Shown: in pieces, positions 37,283-45,708 of the stretch
Position numbering within the stretch: the first letter of the stretch is position 1
How the letters are laid out: the number at the start of each line of letters is the position of its first letter
Origin: Alteromonas aestuariivivens
GTDB taxonomy: Bacteria > Pseudomonadota > Gammaproteobacteria > Enterobacterales > Alteromonadaceae
Direction: 5' to 3'
Assembly: GCF_003367475.1 (NCBI RefSeq)
Contig: NZ_QRHA01000002.1
Span: forward strand, 186,001 to 250,000
Length of the DNA stretch: 64,000 bases
The notes under the pieces: model-generated
Seen by the model: only the letters and a program-made list of their open reading frames with translations
The model's database searches: none
What the model was told of the DNA's origin: nothing
Translations under genes and position numbers: made by a program

Positions 37283-37734
37283 GGGTGATGACATCCAATC
37301 AGCCGTATTTGCTGAGGGCGTTTTATGACTGGATCAACGATAACGGTCTAACGCCCTATATCGTTGTTGATGCCGCCAGAGATGGGGTAGAAGTCCCTCA
37401 GGAATTTGTCAAGGATGGGCAGATAGTGCTGAATATTTCGCCCTCCGCCTGTGTTAACTTCTACCTGGATAATGACGGGGTGTCATTTCAGGCCCGGTTT
37501 GGCGGGCAACCACGTCGTATCAGCATGCCGTGCTCAGCCGTGCTGGCTATTTATGCGCGTGAGAACGGGGCTGGTACGGTGTTTGCCACTGAAGATGAAA
37601 TGGCTACAGCCGATGATTCATCACTGACGGATAAGCCTGATACTACTGACGGACCAAAGCCCGCTTCAGAGCCGCAGGCTGATGCTCCGGTTCCACCGCG
37701 AAAAGGAAAGCCCAGCCTCAAGGTAATCAAGTAG
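37279..37734 (+). CDS. sspB: ClpXP protease specificity-enhancing factor SspB
   Basis: A 151-residue SspB that tethers ssrA-tagged and other substrates to ClpXP. The folded domain starts SNQPYLLRAFYDWINDNGLTPY and ends with AVLAIYARENGAG. An acidic/proline linker leads to the ClpX-binding tail KGKPSLKVIK. The start overlaps sspA; a second ATG at 37288 is equally possible. Confidence 0.94.
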   Translation: MRVMTSNQPYLLRAFYDWINDNGLTPYIVVDAARDGVEVPQEFVKDGQIVLNISPSACVNFYLDNDGVSFQARFGGQPRRISMPCSAVLAIYARENGAGTVFATEDEMATADDSSLTDKPDTTDGPKPASEPQADAPVPPRKGKPSLKVIK

Positions 37735-37764
37735 CACCTGCTTCACCGTTCGTAATCCTGTGAG

Positions 37765-37793
37765 ATACCGCCTGATTAAGGCGGTATTTTTTT
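37765..37793 (+). terminator. Rho-independent terminator after sspB
   Basis: ATACCGCC (37765-37772) pairs with GGCGGTAT (37780-37787) around a 7-base loop, followed by a run of T to 37793. Confidence 0.92.
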
Positions 37794-37962
37794 ATCGTTA
37801 AAAAGTTCTAAATTACGATGTTGTTGTGATAATTCCGCGATATTTAACTGCCATTCTTGATCCTGTGCTCAGGTTGCAATTTGCCTGCAAAGCACAAAGT
37901 TTCGTTTTTAAAAGTGCTGTTCGCTCCGGGATGGGGGTTCAGCCAAATCAAGGAATGCACAT

Positions 37963-38670
37963 ATGAGAATTTACGCGTTATCAAGTTTGGCAGCCATTTT
38001 GGCTACTGTGCCCTTTTGTTCTGTTGCGGCAGAGTTAGATATTGAAATCCAGAATCTGACCCACGGAATTTATTTCACTCCTTTACTGGTCGCAGCCCAC
38101 AGTAATGAAGCAAGCCTGTTTGAGGTTGGGGAGTCGGCTTCTCCCGAACTGCAGTCCATGGCCGAAGGCGGCGATATATCGGGTCTGGTAATGACAGCTC
38201 AGATGGTTGGAGCGGATATGCTGCAGAACCCGGCCGGAGGTTTGCTGGAGCCTACGAAGACAGCCTCTGCAAGCCTTTCAACGTCAGACGGAAACACGGT
38301 ACTGAGTCTGGTAGCTATGCTGTTACCCACTAATGATGGCTTTGTGGGGCTGGATAACTGGCCAATCCCTTCGGAGCCCGGCACCTATGTGGTTTACCTC
38401 AATGGATATGATGCGGGTACAGAAGCAAACGATGAAATACGCGGCAACGGTATGCCAGGCATGGCGGGGATGCCGGTGCCTGAACCACTGGAAGAACTGG
38501 TGGGAATGAATGGCAGCGGGGTTGCCAGTTCGGTGACCAATGCCAGCGTACACGTACACCCTGGCAATATTGGCGACAATGATCAGAATGGTGGGATCAG
38601 TGATATCAGTAACCTCACTCAGCGCTGGTTGAATCCGGTCGCGAGGCTGACTGTGACTGTTTCTGAATAA
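37963..38670 (+). CDS. Spondin-domain exported protein (first of a pair)
   Basis: A 235-residue protein with a signal peptide (MRIYALSSLAAILATVPFCSVAA) and one bacterial spondin-N-like domain. Typical features are IEIQNLTHGIYFTPLLVAAH, SLVAMLLPTNDGFVGLD, YDAGTEANDE and the closing HVHPGN…NPVARLTVTV. Bacterial spondin-domain proteins are exported and of unknown function. A second, diverged copy follows 9 bases later. About 230 bases separate it from sspB; no clear promoter was assigned. Confidence 0.85.
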   Translation: MRIYALSSLAAILATVPFCSVAAELDIEIQNLTHGIYFTPLLVAAHSNEASLFEVGESASPELQSMAEGGDISGLVMTAQMVGADMLQNPAGGLLEPTKTASASLSTSDGNTVLSLVAMLLPTNDGFVGLDNWPIPSEPGTYVVYLNGYDAGTEANDEIRGNGMPGMAGMPVPEPLEELVGMNGSGVASSVTNASVHVHPGNIGDNDQNGGISDISNLTQRWLNPVARLTVTVSE

Positions 38671-38679
38671 GGGGGCACT

Positions 38680-39381
38680 ATGTATATTGGTAAAAATACT
38701 TTCTGTCCTCTGCTGGTGGGACTTGCTTGTGTTGGGTTGGCGGCGTGCGGGCATAACGACGACAATAATGACGTTCCTGCTCCTGTTGAGGTCAGCTATC
38801 GCGTGACAGTAACCAATCTGACCTCTGGCCAGGCGCTCTCGCCAATCGCCTTTTTGGCACACAGTGCAGGTAAGTTGTGGGAGGTTGGTCATTCTGCTTC
38901 CGAATCAGTGGCGCTAATGGCCGAATCCGGAGACAACAGTGAGATGCTGAATGCAGACGGTGTAATTATGGGAGTGAGTGGAGAAATGCCACTAGCGCCT
39001 GGTGAATCAGTCGAACTTATATTGTCTTTGGAGCCACAACCATCACTGATGCTGTCTGTAGCCGGAATGCTGGTGAATACGAACGATGGCTTCACTGGCG
39101 TTACCGGTTTAGAAGCAACAGTGCTGGCAATTGGTGAAAGTCACGAATTTTACACCCGAGCCTACGATGCCGGTACCGAAGCGAACACTGAACTGAAGGG
39201 CACCATTCCCGGGCCTGCAGATGGTGGCGAAGGTGTCAGTGAAGGTCGGGAAGCCCATGATACAGTGGCAATGCATCCCGGTGTAGTAACCCGCCAGGAC
39301 GGCCTGGCTGAATCGGTACTGCAGGCTGAACATAAGTTCGATAACCCGGTGGCGAAAATATCGCTGCAAAGGCTGGAATAA
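38680..39381 (+). CDS. Spondin-domain lipoprotein (second of a pair)
   Basis: A 233-residue protein with a lipoprotein signal: hydrophobic stretch then LAAC, giving a lipidated Cys near residue 23, followed by an Asn/Asp-rich linker. The domain repeats the plan of the upstream gene: VTNLTSGQALSPIAFLAH, GMLVNTNDGFTGV, YDAGTEANTEL, AMHPGVVTRQDG and NPVAKISLQRLE. The two are co-directional, 9 bases apart and clearly paralogous, one soluble and one membrane-anchored. Function unknown. Confidence 0.85.
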   Translation: MYIGKNTFCPLLVGLACVGLAACGHNDDNNDVPAPVEVSYRVTVTNLTSGQALSPIAFLAHSAGKLWEVGHSASESVALMAESGDNSEMLNADGVIMGVSGEMPLAPGESVELILSLEPQPSLMLSVAGMLVNTNDGFTGVTGLEATVLAIGESHEFYTRAYDAGTEANTELKGTIPGPADGGEGVSEGREAHDTVAMHPGVVTRQDGLAESVLQAEHKFDNPVAKISLQRLE

Positions 39382-39504
39382 TCTCTGCTCAATGCCGGTC
39401 CCTTATACCAAGCCACTGTTTTATCCTTCAGCTGTTAATATGCGAAGGGCAGACTGCACAGAGGTGGGATACGGCATTAACGTACTAAGCGAAGCGGAGT
39501 CAGC

Positions 39505-40260
39505 ATGGTATTGGTGGTTCAGAGCGACCAAAAGCATCAGCAAAGGATTCGCGACAATCTGACGAAAATTGGAATTCGCTGTGAATGCACTGGTAATGGT
39601 GTTTCAGGGTTTCACCAGTTTCTCAGTCGTCACTATGCACTGGTTATTCTGGATGTCTATCTGAATGACGGATGCGGTCTGGATATTTGCCAGCGTATTC
39701 GTCAGCATAATTTTGAACAACCCATTATGTTTGTCTCGGCGTCCGTTTCAGATACTGACCGTATACTTGGGTTGGAACTGGGGGCTGATGATTTTCTTTC
39801 TGAGCCTTATTGTAACCGTGAGTTCCAGGCCCGGGTGAAAGTGCAATTACGACATCATCAGGCACACACGGTAAACGAGTCTGAGACAAAGGGGCATGAA
39901 CTTAGGGTGGGACCACTGCTGCTGGATGAAAAGCAACACTACGCAGAGTGGTATGGGCGGGAAATTGAGCTCACCGCCAAGGAGTTTACCCTACTGGGCT
40001 ATTTGGCGAGGAATCCCAATCAGGTTTTTACCCGTGCCCAATTGTTACAGGCAGTCTGGGGATATGCGCACAACGGCTACGAGCACAACATCAACTCTCA
40101 CATTAACCGCCTGCGAAATAAACTAAACCGCTGTACACCGGGGGGCGGGCCTATTCAGACAGTGTGGGGAGTCGGCTATAAATTCACACCGGCTAATTGT
40201 GAAGGTGCGCAGGTGAGGTTGGCTCATGCGCAACAGCTGGTTTTTACTGAACGGGCTTAA
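39505..40260 (+). CDS. OmpR/PhoB-type response regulator with degenerate receiver
   Basis: A 251-residue two-domain regulator. The receiver keeps the phosphoacceptor Asp50 (VILDVYL) and the switch Ser78, but the usual acidic pair near the N-terminus is reduced to one Asp (VVQSDQ) and the invariant Lys of the KP motif is Glu100 (DDFLSEPY). The winged-helix DNA-binding domain is intact (LTAKEFTLLGYLARNPNQVF, HINRLRNKL, TVWGVGYKF). No histidine kinase is adjacent. It may work without classical phosphorylation. Its stop overlaps the mgtE stop from the other strand. Confidence 0.88.
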   Translation: MVLVVQSDQKHQQRIRDNLTKIGIRCECTGNGVSGFHQFLSRHYALVILDVYLNDGCGLDICQRIRQHNFEQPIMFVSASVSDTDRILGLELGADDFLSEPYCNREFQARVKVQLRHHQAHTVNESETKGHELRVGPLLLDEKQHYAEWYGREIELTAKEFTLLGYLARNPNQVFTRAQLLQAVWGYAHNGYEHNINSHINRLRNKLNRCTPGGGPIQTVWGVGYKFTPANCEGAQVRLAHAQQLVFTERA

Positions 40261-41615
40261 ATTAAAAACAGCGTTGCGGTGCCAAGAAAGGCAAAAATAC
40301 CAACCACATCGGTGATGGTGGTTAGGATAACACTGCCCGCAAGAGCAGGGTCGATTTTTAGTTTCTTCATCACAATGGGCAGTGATGCACCAGACAGGGC
40401 TGCGGCAATCATGTTGACCAGCATGGCGAAGGCGATAATAAGACCCAGAGTGAGGTCCTGTTTCCACAGCGCTATCACTGAGGCAATCAAAACGGCCCAA
40501 ATAATGCCGTTAAGAAAACCCACAGCTAGCTCTTTGCTCACCAGCCAGCGGGAGTTACCCGGATTAACGTGACCCAGTGCCATACCGCGGATCACCAGAG
40601 TCAGGGTCTGGTTACCTGCAACCCCTCCCATGCTGGGAACAATGGTATTGAGAATAGCCAATACGGCCATTTGGCTTAAGGTGGCTTCAAACAGATCGCT
40701 GACTGCAGCCGCCATCAGGGCAGTTACCAGGTTGACAGCGAGCCAGACAGATCGGCGCTGGGTACTTTGCCACACGGGTGCAAAGGTATCTTCTTCATCA
40801 TCCAAACCCGCCATACTCATCATTGAGTGCTCGGCATCTTCACGAATGATGTCGACAACGTCGTCAATGGTGATCCGTCCAACAAGACGGTGCTTTTCAT
40901 CCACTACAGGGGCAGAAAGCCAGTTATAGCGTTCAAACAGACTGGCGACTTCGTTATCCGGCATGTCGACTGGAATGGCCTCCGCTTCGCTGTTCATGAC
41001 ATCAGCGACTTTGTCTTCCGGATCGGCAGTCAGCAAGCGGGTTACCGGCACCAGACCGACCAGGTTATCGGTGCGATTTACGACATAAAAGGTGTCGGTA
41101 TTTTCGGGTAATTCGCCTTTGAGGCGAATATATCTCAACACCACGTCCACGGTTACGTCTGGCCGCAGGGTAATAGTGTCGGTATTCATGATGAAACCGG
41201 CGGTTTCCTCGCCGTAGGACAGGGCCTGTTCTGCGCGGAAACGATCCTGGGCATCCATTGACTGCAGAATGTCCTGCAGAACTTCGTCAGGCAGGCTGCT
41301 AAGGGTTTCGGCCAGGTCGTCGGTATCCATCTCCTCCAGAGCGTCTACAACCCTGGCTGGGACCATTTTGCTGATAATGCCGTTACGGACGTCTTCGGAA
41401 AGCTCTTCGAGAATGTCACCGTGAATGTCGCCGTCAATCAAATCCCACAGTTCATCACGGGTTTTGGTCGGGCTGGATTCCAACAGCAGGGCTACGTCAC
41501 TGGGGGGGAGTTCGTGCAGCAATTTACGAACCGAAACAAAACGCCCGTTTGCCAGGGCAGTATTTAACTCCCGAAGCTGGCTTTGAGCGAATTTTGTTTC
41601 CACAGCTTCTGCCAC
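40257..41615 (-). CDS. mgtE: Magnesium transporter MgtE
   Basis: A 452-residue MgtE Mg2+ channel. The cytoplasmic N domain (LLHELPPSDVALLLESSP and repeated ELSEDVR/LPDEVLQ helices) is followed by two CBS domains (AGFIMNTDTITLRPD; VADVMNSEAEAIPV) and five membrane helices. The pore motif PSMGGVAGNQTLTLVIRG is present. The family's N and CBS domains sense Mg2+ and gate the pore. The gene converges on the response regulator with overlapping stops, so the two may share a bidirectional end. Confidence 0.95.
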   Translation of the reverse strand: MAEAVETKFAQSQLRELNTALANGRFVSVRKLLHELPPSDVALLLESSPTKTRDELWDLIDGDIHGDILEELSEDVRNGIISKMVPARVVDALEEMDTDDLAETLSSLPDEVLQDILQSMDAQDRFRAEQALSYGEETAGFIMNTDTITLRPDVTVDVVLRYIRLKGELPENTDTFYVVNRTDNLVGLVPVTRLLTADPEDKVADVMNSEAEAIPVDMPDNEVASLFERYNWLSAPVVDEKHRLVGRITIDDVVDIIREDAEHSMMSMAGLDDEEDTFAPVWQSTQRRSVWLAVNLVTALMAAAVSDLFEATLSQMAVLAILNTIVPSMGGVAGNQTLTLVIRGMALGHVNPGNSRWLVSKELAVGFLNGIIWAVLIASVIALWKQDLTLGLIIAFAMLVNMIAAALSGASLPIVMKKLKIDPALAGSVILTTITDVVGIFAFLGTATLFLI

Positions 41616-41716
41616 TTAAAAGCCACCTAACGTGCTGAAATATAATGTCTGTAGGATATCGCACATCCTTAGCCGCTGCCATCACAAAAACGCTGCAGGC
41701 TGCTGAATCTGAGGGG

Positions 41717-42469
41717 CTAAGGCGTAGTGGGATGTGCCTGTCTGCGCATGTTTTCGAACAGAGAGGGCTCCCAGGGTCGCATAGCCATCAGCAGCCCCAT
41801 ATGGGTTCGCTCACTAACTGGCAAGGCCATATCGTCTTCGTTCAACGTTGCGGCTTCTTTGGTTAACTGATTCAGACGTCTCTGAATAATGTTTATCGAA
41901 CTTTGCGAATAACGCCCTCTGAGATAGAAGCGGAATGTCCAAGGCTCGTTTCGTTTTGGGGCCATGAATTTTATCATCACTTCCTGTTCCATAAATTTTT
42001 CCAGCGGTCCGCCGGGGATCCAGCGAAAATCCTGGGCAATGAGCAGTTTATAGCGATTATCCGGCAGTAATTCTATGAGCCGGAGTTTGTCCAGCCTCGC
42101 CATCAGCCGTACCCCTTCAAAGTAATCAATGTCGTAGTGTTGAATCAGTTCTTCAAACTGCCAGCCATCCCGCACACAAACGGCCGCAAGCAGCAGTTTC
42201 GGGTCGCTAAGCAATTCTCTTTCCTGCTCTTCGCTGAGTTGTGAAAGACGGCTTTTCTGGCGCCTTTCCAATTCAAACAGATCGCTGAGTGACATTTGAA
42301 GGCACTGACAAATGGCCTCCAGCCTTTCCAGTGTAAAAGCATTCAGTGAAAAGCAGCGTTTAATGCTGGCCTCGCTGAGTTGTAACTGCTCGGCCAGTTG
42401 CCCGTAGGTGACTCCCCGTTCTTTAAGGCAGCGTTTCAGTGTTTTGGTAATGGATTTGATTTCACTCAT
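41717..42469 (-). CDS. XRE-like helix-turn-helix regulator
   Basis: A 250-residue predicted regulator. Residues 1-65 form a Cro/CI-like HTH (YGQLAEQLQLSEASIKRCFS, then LERLEAICQCLQMSLSDLF). The remaining 185 residues include a second winged-helix-like part (FEGVRLMARLDKLRLIELLP) and an uncharacterised C-terminal half; no known ligand domain was recognised. It is divergent from the exported protein / DUF2145 pair, with a 114-base AT-rich region between them, so it is a candidate regulator of that pair. This is inferred from arrangement only. Confidence 0.82.
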   Translation of the reverse strand: MSEIKSITKTLKRCLKERGVTYGQLAEQLQLSEASIKRCFSLNAFTLERLEAICQCLQMSLSDLFELERRQKSRLSQLSEEQERELLSDPKLLLAAVCVRDGWQFEELIQHYDIDYFEGVRLMARLDKLRLIELLPDNRYKLLIAQDFRWIPGGPLEKFMEQEVMIKFMAPKRNEPWTFRFYLRGRYSQSSINIIQRRLNQLTKEAATLNEDDMALPVSERTHMGLLMAMRPWEPSLFENMRRQAHPTTP

Positions 42470-42583
42470 TGGTATTAAATTTTTATACTTTTGGTGTCAT
42501 TATAAGCGACATTTTTATTTTTGGTTTATTTATTTTTAATCTGCGACTAAGTTGAAATCTCTGAAACGCAAGGAGCAATAAAG
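42470..42583. promoter_or_regulatory. Divergent AT-rich control region
   Basis: The 114 bases between the HTH gene and the divergent exported-protein gene are notably AT-rich. TGTC and GACA half-sites flank 9 bases in TGTCATTATAAGCGACA (42496-42512 approximately). This could be an operator but is short and unproven. An AAGGAG ribosome site precedes the 42584 gene. Confidence 0.3.
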
Positions 42584-42922
42584 ATGAAAACACGTTATTT
42601 AGCAGTCGCTTTGAGTTTGTTGTTGGCCCAGCCCAGTTTGGCTGCCGATTCAGTCGAACACAGTGGTCAGGCCAGTAAGCACAGTGTGCTTGCATCAGCG
42701 GAAGGGCTTGCAAGCGGTGCCGTTGTCGCCAGTGCAGTAGCGGCTACGCCGGTGATTTTGTCGGTTGGTGCGGGTATGGCGGTGCAATCCGTTTCAACCG
42801 AACTGCATGAAAGCATGGAAGGTAAAGATCATCCTGATGTACTGGTTATCACCGATATGGTGATCACTGCGGATGAAGCACCTGACGAAGCGATTCAGTC
42901 CCAGACACAGTGGCAGGAGTAA
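42584..42922 (+). CDS. Small exported protein with a glycine/alanine-rich hydrophobic centre
   Basis: A 112-residue protein with no recognised family. Residues 1-20 are a good signal peptide (LALSLLLAQPSLAA-like core and cleavage). The mature part has a small-residue hydrophobic stretch (ASGAVVASAVAATPVILSVG, near 46-68) that could insert in a membrane, then an acidic C-terminus. AAGGAG lies about 9 bases before the ATG. The stop overlaps or nearly touches the next gene, so the two are co-translated. Confidence 0.75.
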   Translation: MKTRYLAVALSLLLAQPSLAADSVEHSGQASKHSVLASAEGLASGAVVASAVAATPVILSVGAGMAVQSVSTELHESMEGKDHPDVLVITDMVITADEAPDEAIQSQTQWQE

Positions 42923-42927
42923 TGGTC

Positions 42928-43737
42928 ATGCAAAAGTTACGGTTTGTTGTGTTTGTGCTGTTAGTCAGTGTTACCGGGGTGAGTTTTGCGGGCAGCGAGC
43001 AGCCACGGGAAGCGATTTACACTCCTGAACGTATTGCCGGATTTTCCAAGCAGGTTGAGCGTTATCTGGCAGAGCAAGGGGCTTACGCCGTGTTACTGGG
43101 CAGAATGGGGCGCAGCGCCAGTGAAATGCCGGAGGGGATTCGGTTTACCCATACTGCTATTGCACTTTACTCAACCATTAAGCTTGATGATGGGAGGACA
43201 GCAAAAGGCTATGCCATACATAATCTGTATCAGGAGAGTGGGGCACCGGGAAAGAGTAAACTGGTGACGGATTACCCGGTTGATTTTTTCTGGTCGGCCC
43301 AGGCCCTGGAGGCGGGTATAGTCATTCCTTCCAGAGAAATTCAGGCCCGGTTGCTGGCGCTCTATGCCAGTGATACGCCGGTTAAATTGCACAATCCCGA
43401 CTATTCGGTGATTGCCAACCCCAATGATTTACGTTTTCAGAATTGCACTGAGTACACGTTGGATCTGTTAAACGCGGCGATTTATGACACGAATGATCGG
43501 GAGCGTCTGAAACGTAACACCAGGGCCTATTTTCATGCCCAACCCGTCAAAATAAGCCGGATTAAACTGGCGCTGGGAAGCTGGCTGGATGACTCAGTTA
43601 CCACCCGGGATCATGATGGCAAGGTTGAAACGGCAACACTGACTACACTCGCCCGCTATCTCGAAACTTTCGGCCTGCTCGATAAAGCCGTAATCGTCTC
43701 TGAGCAGGGGCAGGTTTCCAACCTGTTGCCGATTTAA
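42928..43737 (+). CDS. DUF2145 family exported protein
   Basis: A 269-residue protein with a signal peptide (FVVFVLLVSVTGVSFAG) matching the DUF2145 family as I recall it. Conserved-looking blocks are EGIRFTHTAIALYS (His75) and DLRFQNCTEYTLDLLNAA (Cys173). A His followed much later by NC-x-x-Y resembles circularly permuted papain-like (NlpC/P60-superfamily) hydrolases; this is inference. ATG 42928 has AGGAG 9 bases upstream; ATG 42922, overlapping the previous stop, is possible. Function unknown. Confidence 0.78.
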   Translation: MQKLRFVVFVLLVSVTGVSFAGSEQPREAIYTPERIAGFSKQVERYLAEQGAYAVLLGRMGRSASEMPEGIRFTHTAIALYSTIKLDDGRTAKGYAIHNLYQESGAPGKSKLVTDYPVDFFWSAQALEAGIVIPSREIQARLLALYASDTPVKLHNPDYSVIANPNDLRFQNCTEYTLDLLNAAIYDTNDRERLKRNTRAYFHAQPVKISRIKLALGSWLDDSVTTRDHDGKVETATLTTLARYLETFGLLDKAVIVSEQGQVSNLLPI

Positions 43738-43776
43738 TTCATCTGCTTCCGCTGGGCACACTTGCTGGAGCTATCC

Positions 43777-44052
43777 TTATTCTGATTCGTTGAAGCGCTT
43801 GGCAATTAGCGCTTCAATCGCATCCATCGCTGCGGCTGCATCTGGCCCTTCGCTTATAATATTGACCAGTTCGCCCTGGTGGCTTTCTAGCATCATCAGG
43901 CCAAGTACACTATTGGCATTGGCCTGTTTTTCACCTTTTACCAGTGTAATTTCAGCATCGAACTGATTCGCCAACTGAACCAGTTGAGTTGCCGCCCGGG
44001 CATGCAACCCGAGCTTGTTTACAATAGTGACCTGCTTTTCTACTTGAGTCAT
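43777..44052 (-). CDS. ptsO: HPr family phosphocarrier of the nitrogen PTS (NPr)
   Basis: A 91-residue HPr-like protein. The active histidine lies in NKLGLHARAATQLVQLA; the second conserved block is ANANSVLGLMMLESHQG. In the nitrogen PTS it accepts phosphate from EI-Ntr and passes it to PtsN. It is the last gene of the rpoN-hpf-ptsN-rapZ-ptsO group and overlaps rapZ by 4 bases. Confidence 0.93.
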   Translation of the reverse strand: MTQVEKQVTIVNKLGLHARAATQLVQLANQFDAEITLVKGEKQANANSVLGLMMLESHQGELVNIISEGPDAAAAMDAIEALIAKRFNESE

Positions 44053-44894
44053 TGATTCAGTTCCCGATGCCTGATTTGCACATCCGGATGTGCGTCGCGA
44101 AAGGTTTTTGCCAGAGATTCCGCCACAAAAACTGAACGGTGTTGCCCACCTGTGCAGCCGATGGCAACAGTCACATAACTACGGTTGTTGCGCTCCAGAT
44201 GTGGCAGCCAGGTTGTGATCAGGTTTTGAATTTGCCAGATGAACTTAGTTACTATGGGCTGAGAGCCCAAAAAGATCTCAACCGGTGTATCCAGTCCGGT
44301 AAGATGTTTTAAATCCGGCTCCCAATGTGGATTGGGCAAAAATCGCGCGTCAAAAACATAGTCGGCATCCTTTGGTATCCCGTGTTTGAACCCAAAGGAT
44401 TCAAACACCAGAACCAGCCGCGAACTCTTTTTACCAAGAATTCGTTCGCGTATCAGTTCGGCCAACTGGTGAACCGATAATGCATCGGTATCCAGATATA
44501 GATCTGCTCGTTCCGCTACTGGGGCAAGCAGCGCAGATTCAGCTTTTATGGCCTCTGAGAGAGATTTGTTGAGCTTCGCAAGCGGGTGCAGGCGACGGGT
44601 TTCGCTAAACCGTTTGACCAGTACATCGTCACTGGCATCGATGTAAACGATAGTCATTGACCAGGATTTGGGAAGATAGTCCAGTATCTCAACCAAATCT
44701 GAAGGATCTTTTGGCAGATTTCGTACATCAATGCTGACCGCGATCTGGTCGTATTCATCCGCCACGGTGTGTGTGAGGGTGGGTAACAGATTAACCGGAA
44801 TATTGTCTACACAGTAATATCCCAAATCTTCCAGGGCCCGCAATGCAACGGATTTTCCCGAACCCGAGCGGCCACTGATAATGATGAGCTTCAA
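44049..44894 (-). CDS. rapZ: RNase adapter protein RapZ
   Basis: A 281-residue RapZ. The Walker A motif is SGRSGSGKSVALRALEDLGY, followed by CVDNIPVNLLP; the C-terminal RNA-binding part contains SFGFKHGIPKDADYVFDARF and VAIGCTGGQHRSVF. In E. coli it directs RNase E to the GlmZ sRNA to control glucosamine-6-phosphate synthesis. It lies between ptsN and ptsO, as is standard. Confidence 0.95.
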   Translation of the reverse strand: MKLIIISGRSGSGKSVALRALEDLGYYCVDNIPVNLLPTLTHTVADEYDQIAVSIDVRNLPKDPSDLVEILDYLPKSWSMTIVYIDASDDVLVKRFSETRRLHPLAKLNKSLSEAIKAESALLAPVAERADLYLDTDALSVHQLAELIRERILGKKSSRLVLVFESFGFKHGIPKDADYVFDARFLPNPHWEPDLKHLTGLDTPVEIFLGSQPIVTKFIWQIQNLITTWLPHLERNNRSYVTVAIGCTGGQHRSVFVAESLAKTFRDAHPDVQIRHRELNQ

Positions 44895-44935
44895 CGCATT
44901 TCTCCCTGCTGGCTGACGGGCGGTCAGGCAAATTA

Positions 44936-45391
44936 TTACTGCTGCAAGGCGGTAACAATCTGATCGCTACTCGTCGCTTTCCTAATGGCTTTCACGGTGT
45001 CCTTGTCGTTTAGTTTACCGGCAACCATGGCCAATGTCTGCAGATGCCCCTCTGTTTGCTCTTCTGGTACGAGCAGGGCAAAGAATATGTCGACTGGCTT
45101 GTTGTCAATGGCGTCAAAATCAATGGCGGGATCGCTGGTTACCACAATGGCAATGACCCGGTCCAAGCCGGGAAGGCGGCCGTGAGGTAACGCAATGCCA
45201 TTGCCTATGCCAGTGCTGCCCATTCGCTCTCTTGAAAGAAGGCTGGCCAGTACCTGGTCTTCTTCTACTTTGGCGTTGCTGTTGGCAGCGATGGCGCTGA
45301 TAATTTCCAGAATGCGCTTTTTACTGTTGCAGTGGACCGCACACTCGGTGCGGTCCAGACTGACTATTGCTTGAATGTCTAAAATAGGCAT
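44936..45391 (-). CDS. ptsN: Nitrogen PTS EIIA component PtsN
   Basis: A 151-residue EIIA-Ntr. The phosphorylated His lies in GIGNGIALPHGRLPGLDRVI; PVDIFFALLVPEEQTEGHLQ is the other hallmark. It receives phosphate from NPr and modulates potassium and stress functions in relatives. Its start abuts the hpf stop (one-base overlap). Confidence 0.95.
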   Translation of the reverse strand: MPILDIQAIVSLDRTECAVHCNSKKRILEIISAIAANSNAKVEEDQVLASLLSRERMGSTGIGNGIALPHGRLPGLDRVIAIVVTSDPAIDFDAIDNKPVDIFFALLVPEEQTEGHLQTLAMVAGKLNDKDTVKAIRKATSSDQIVTALQQ

Positions 45392-45678
45392 TAGTGCTTC
45401 TTCAGTTTTTCCTTATGTTTAAGGACCTGCCTGTCTAACTTATCCACCATGCTGTCTATGGCGGCATACATGTCTGTATCTTCAGAAGAAGCAAACACTT
45501 CTGCGCCACTTAAGTGAACGGTGGCCTCCGCTTTTTGGGCCAGCTTTTCGACATTGAGGATCACATGCACATTCGAAATATGATCGAAGTGCCGCTCCAG
45601 TTTGCTGAACTTGGTATCGACATAATTACGCAATGAATCAGTGATCTCGACATGGTGACCAGTCAGGTTGATTTGCAT
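45391..45678 (-). CDS. hpf: Ribosome hibernation-promoting factor (short form)
   Basis: A 95-residue short HPF/YfiA-type protein: INLTGHHVEITDSLRNYV at the start, TVHLSGAEVFASSEDTDMYA in the middle and the final IDSMVDKLDRQVLKHKEK. Short HPF binds the 30S decoding region and promotes 100S dimers with RMF in gammaproteobacteria. It sits between rpoN and ptsN, the usual place. Confidence 0.95.
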   Translation of the reverse strand: MQINLTGHHVEITDSLRNYVDTKFSKLERHFDHISNVHVILNVEKLAQKAEATVHLSGAEVFASSEDTDMYAAIDSMVDKLDRQVLKHKEKLKKH

Positions 45679-45708
45679 ATTTCGTCTTCCTTATATTAGG
45701 CAGCCCTA

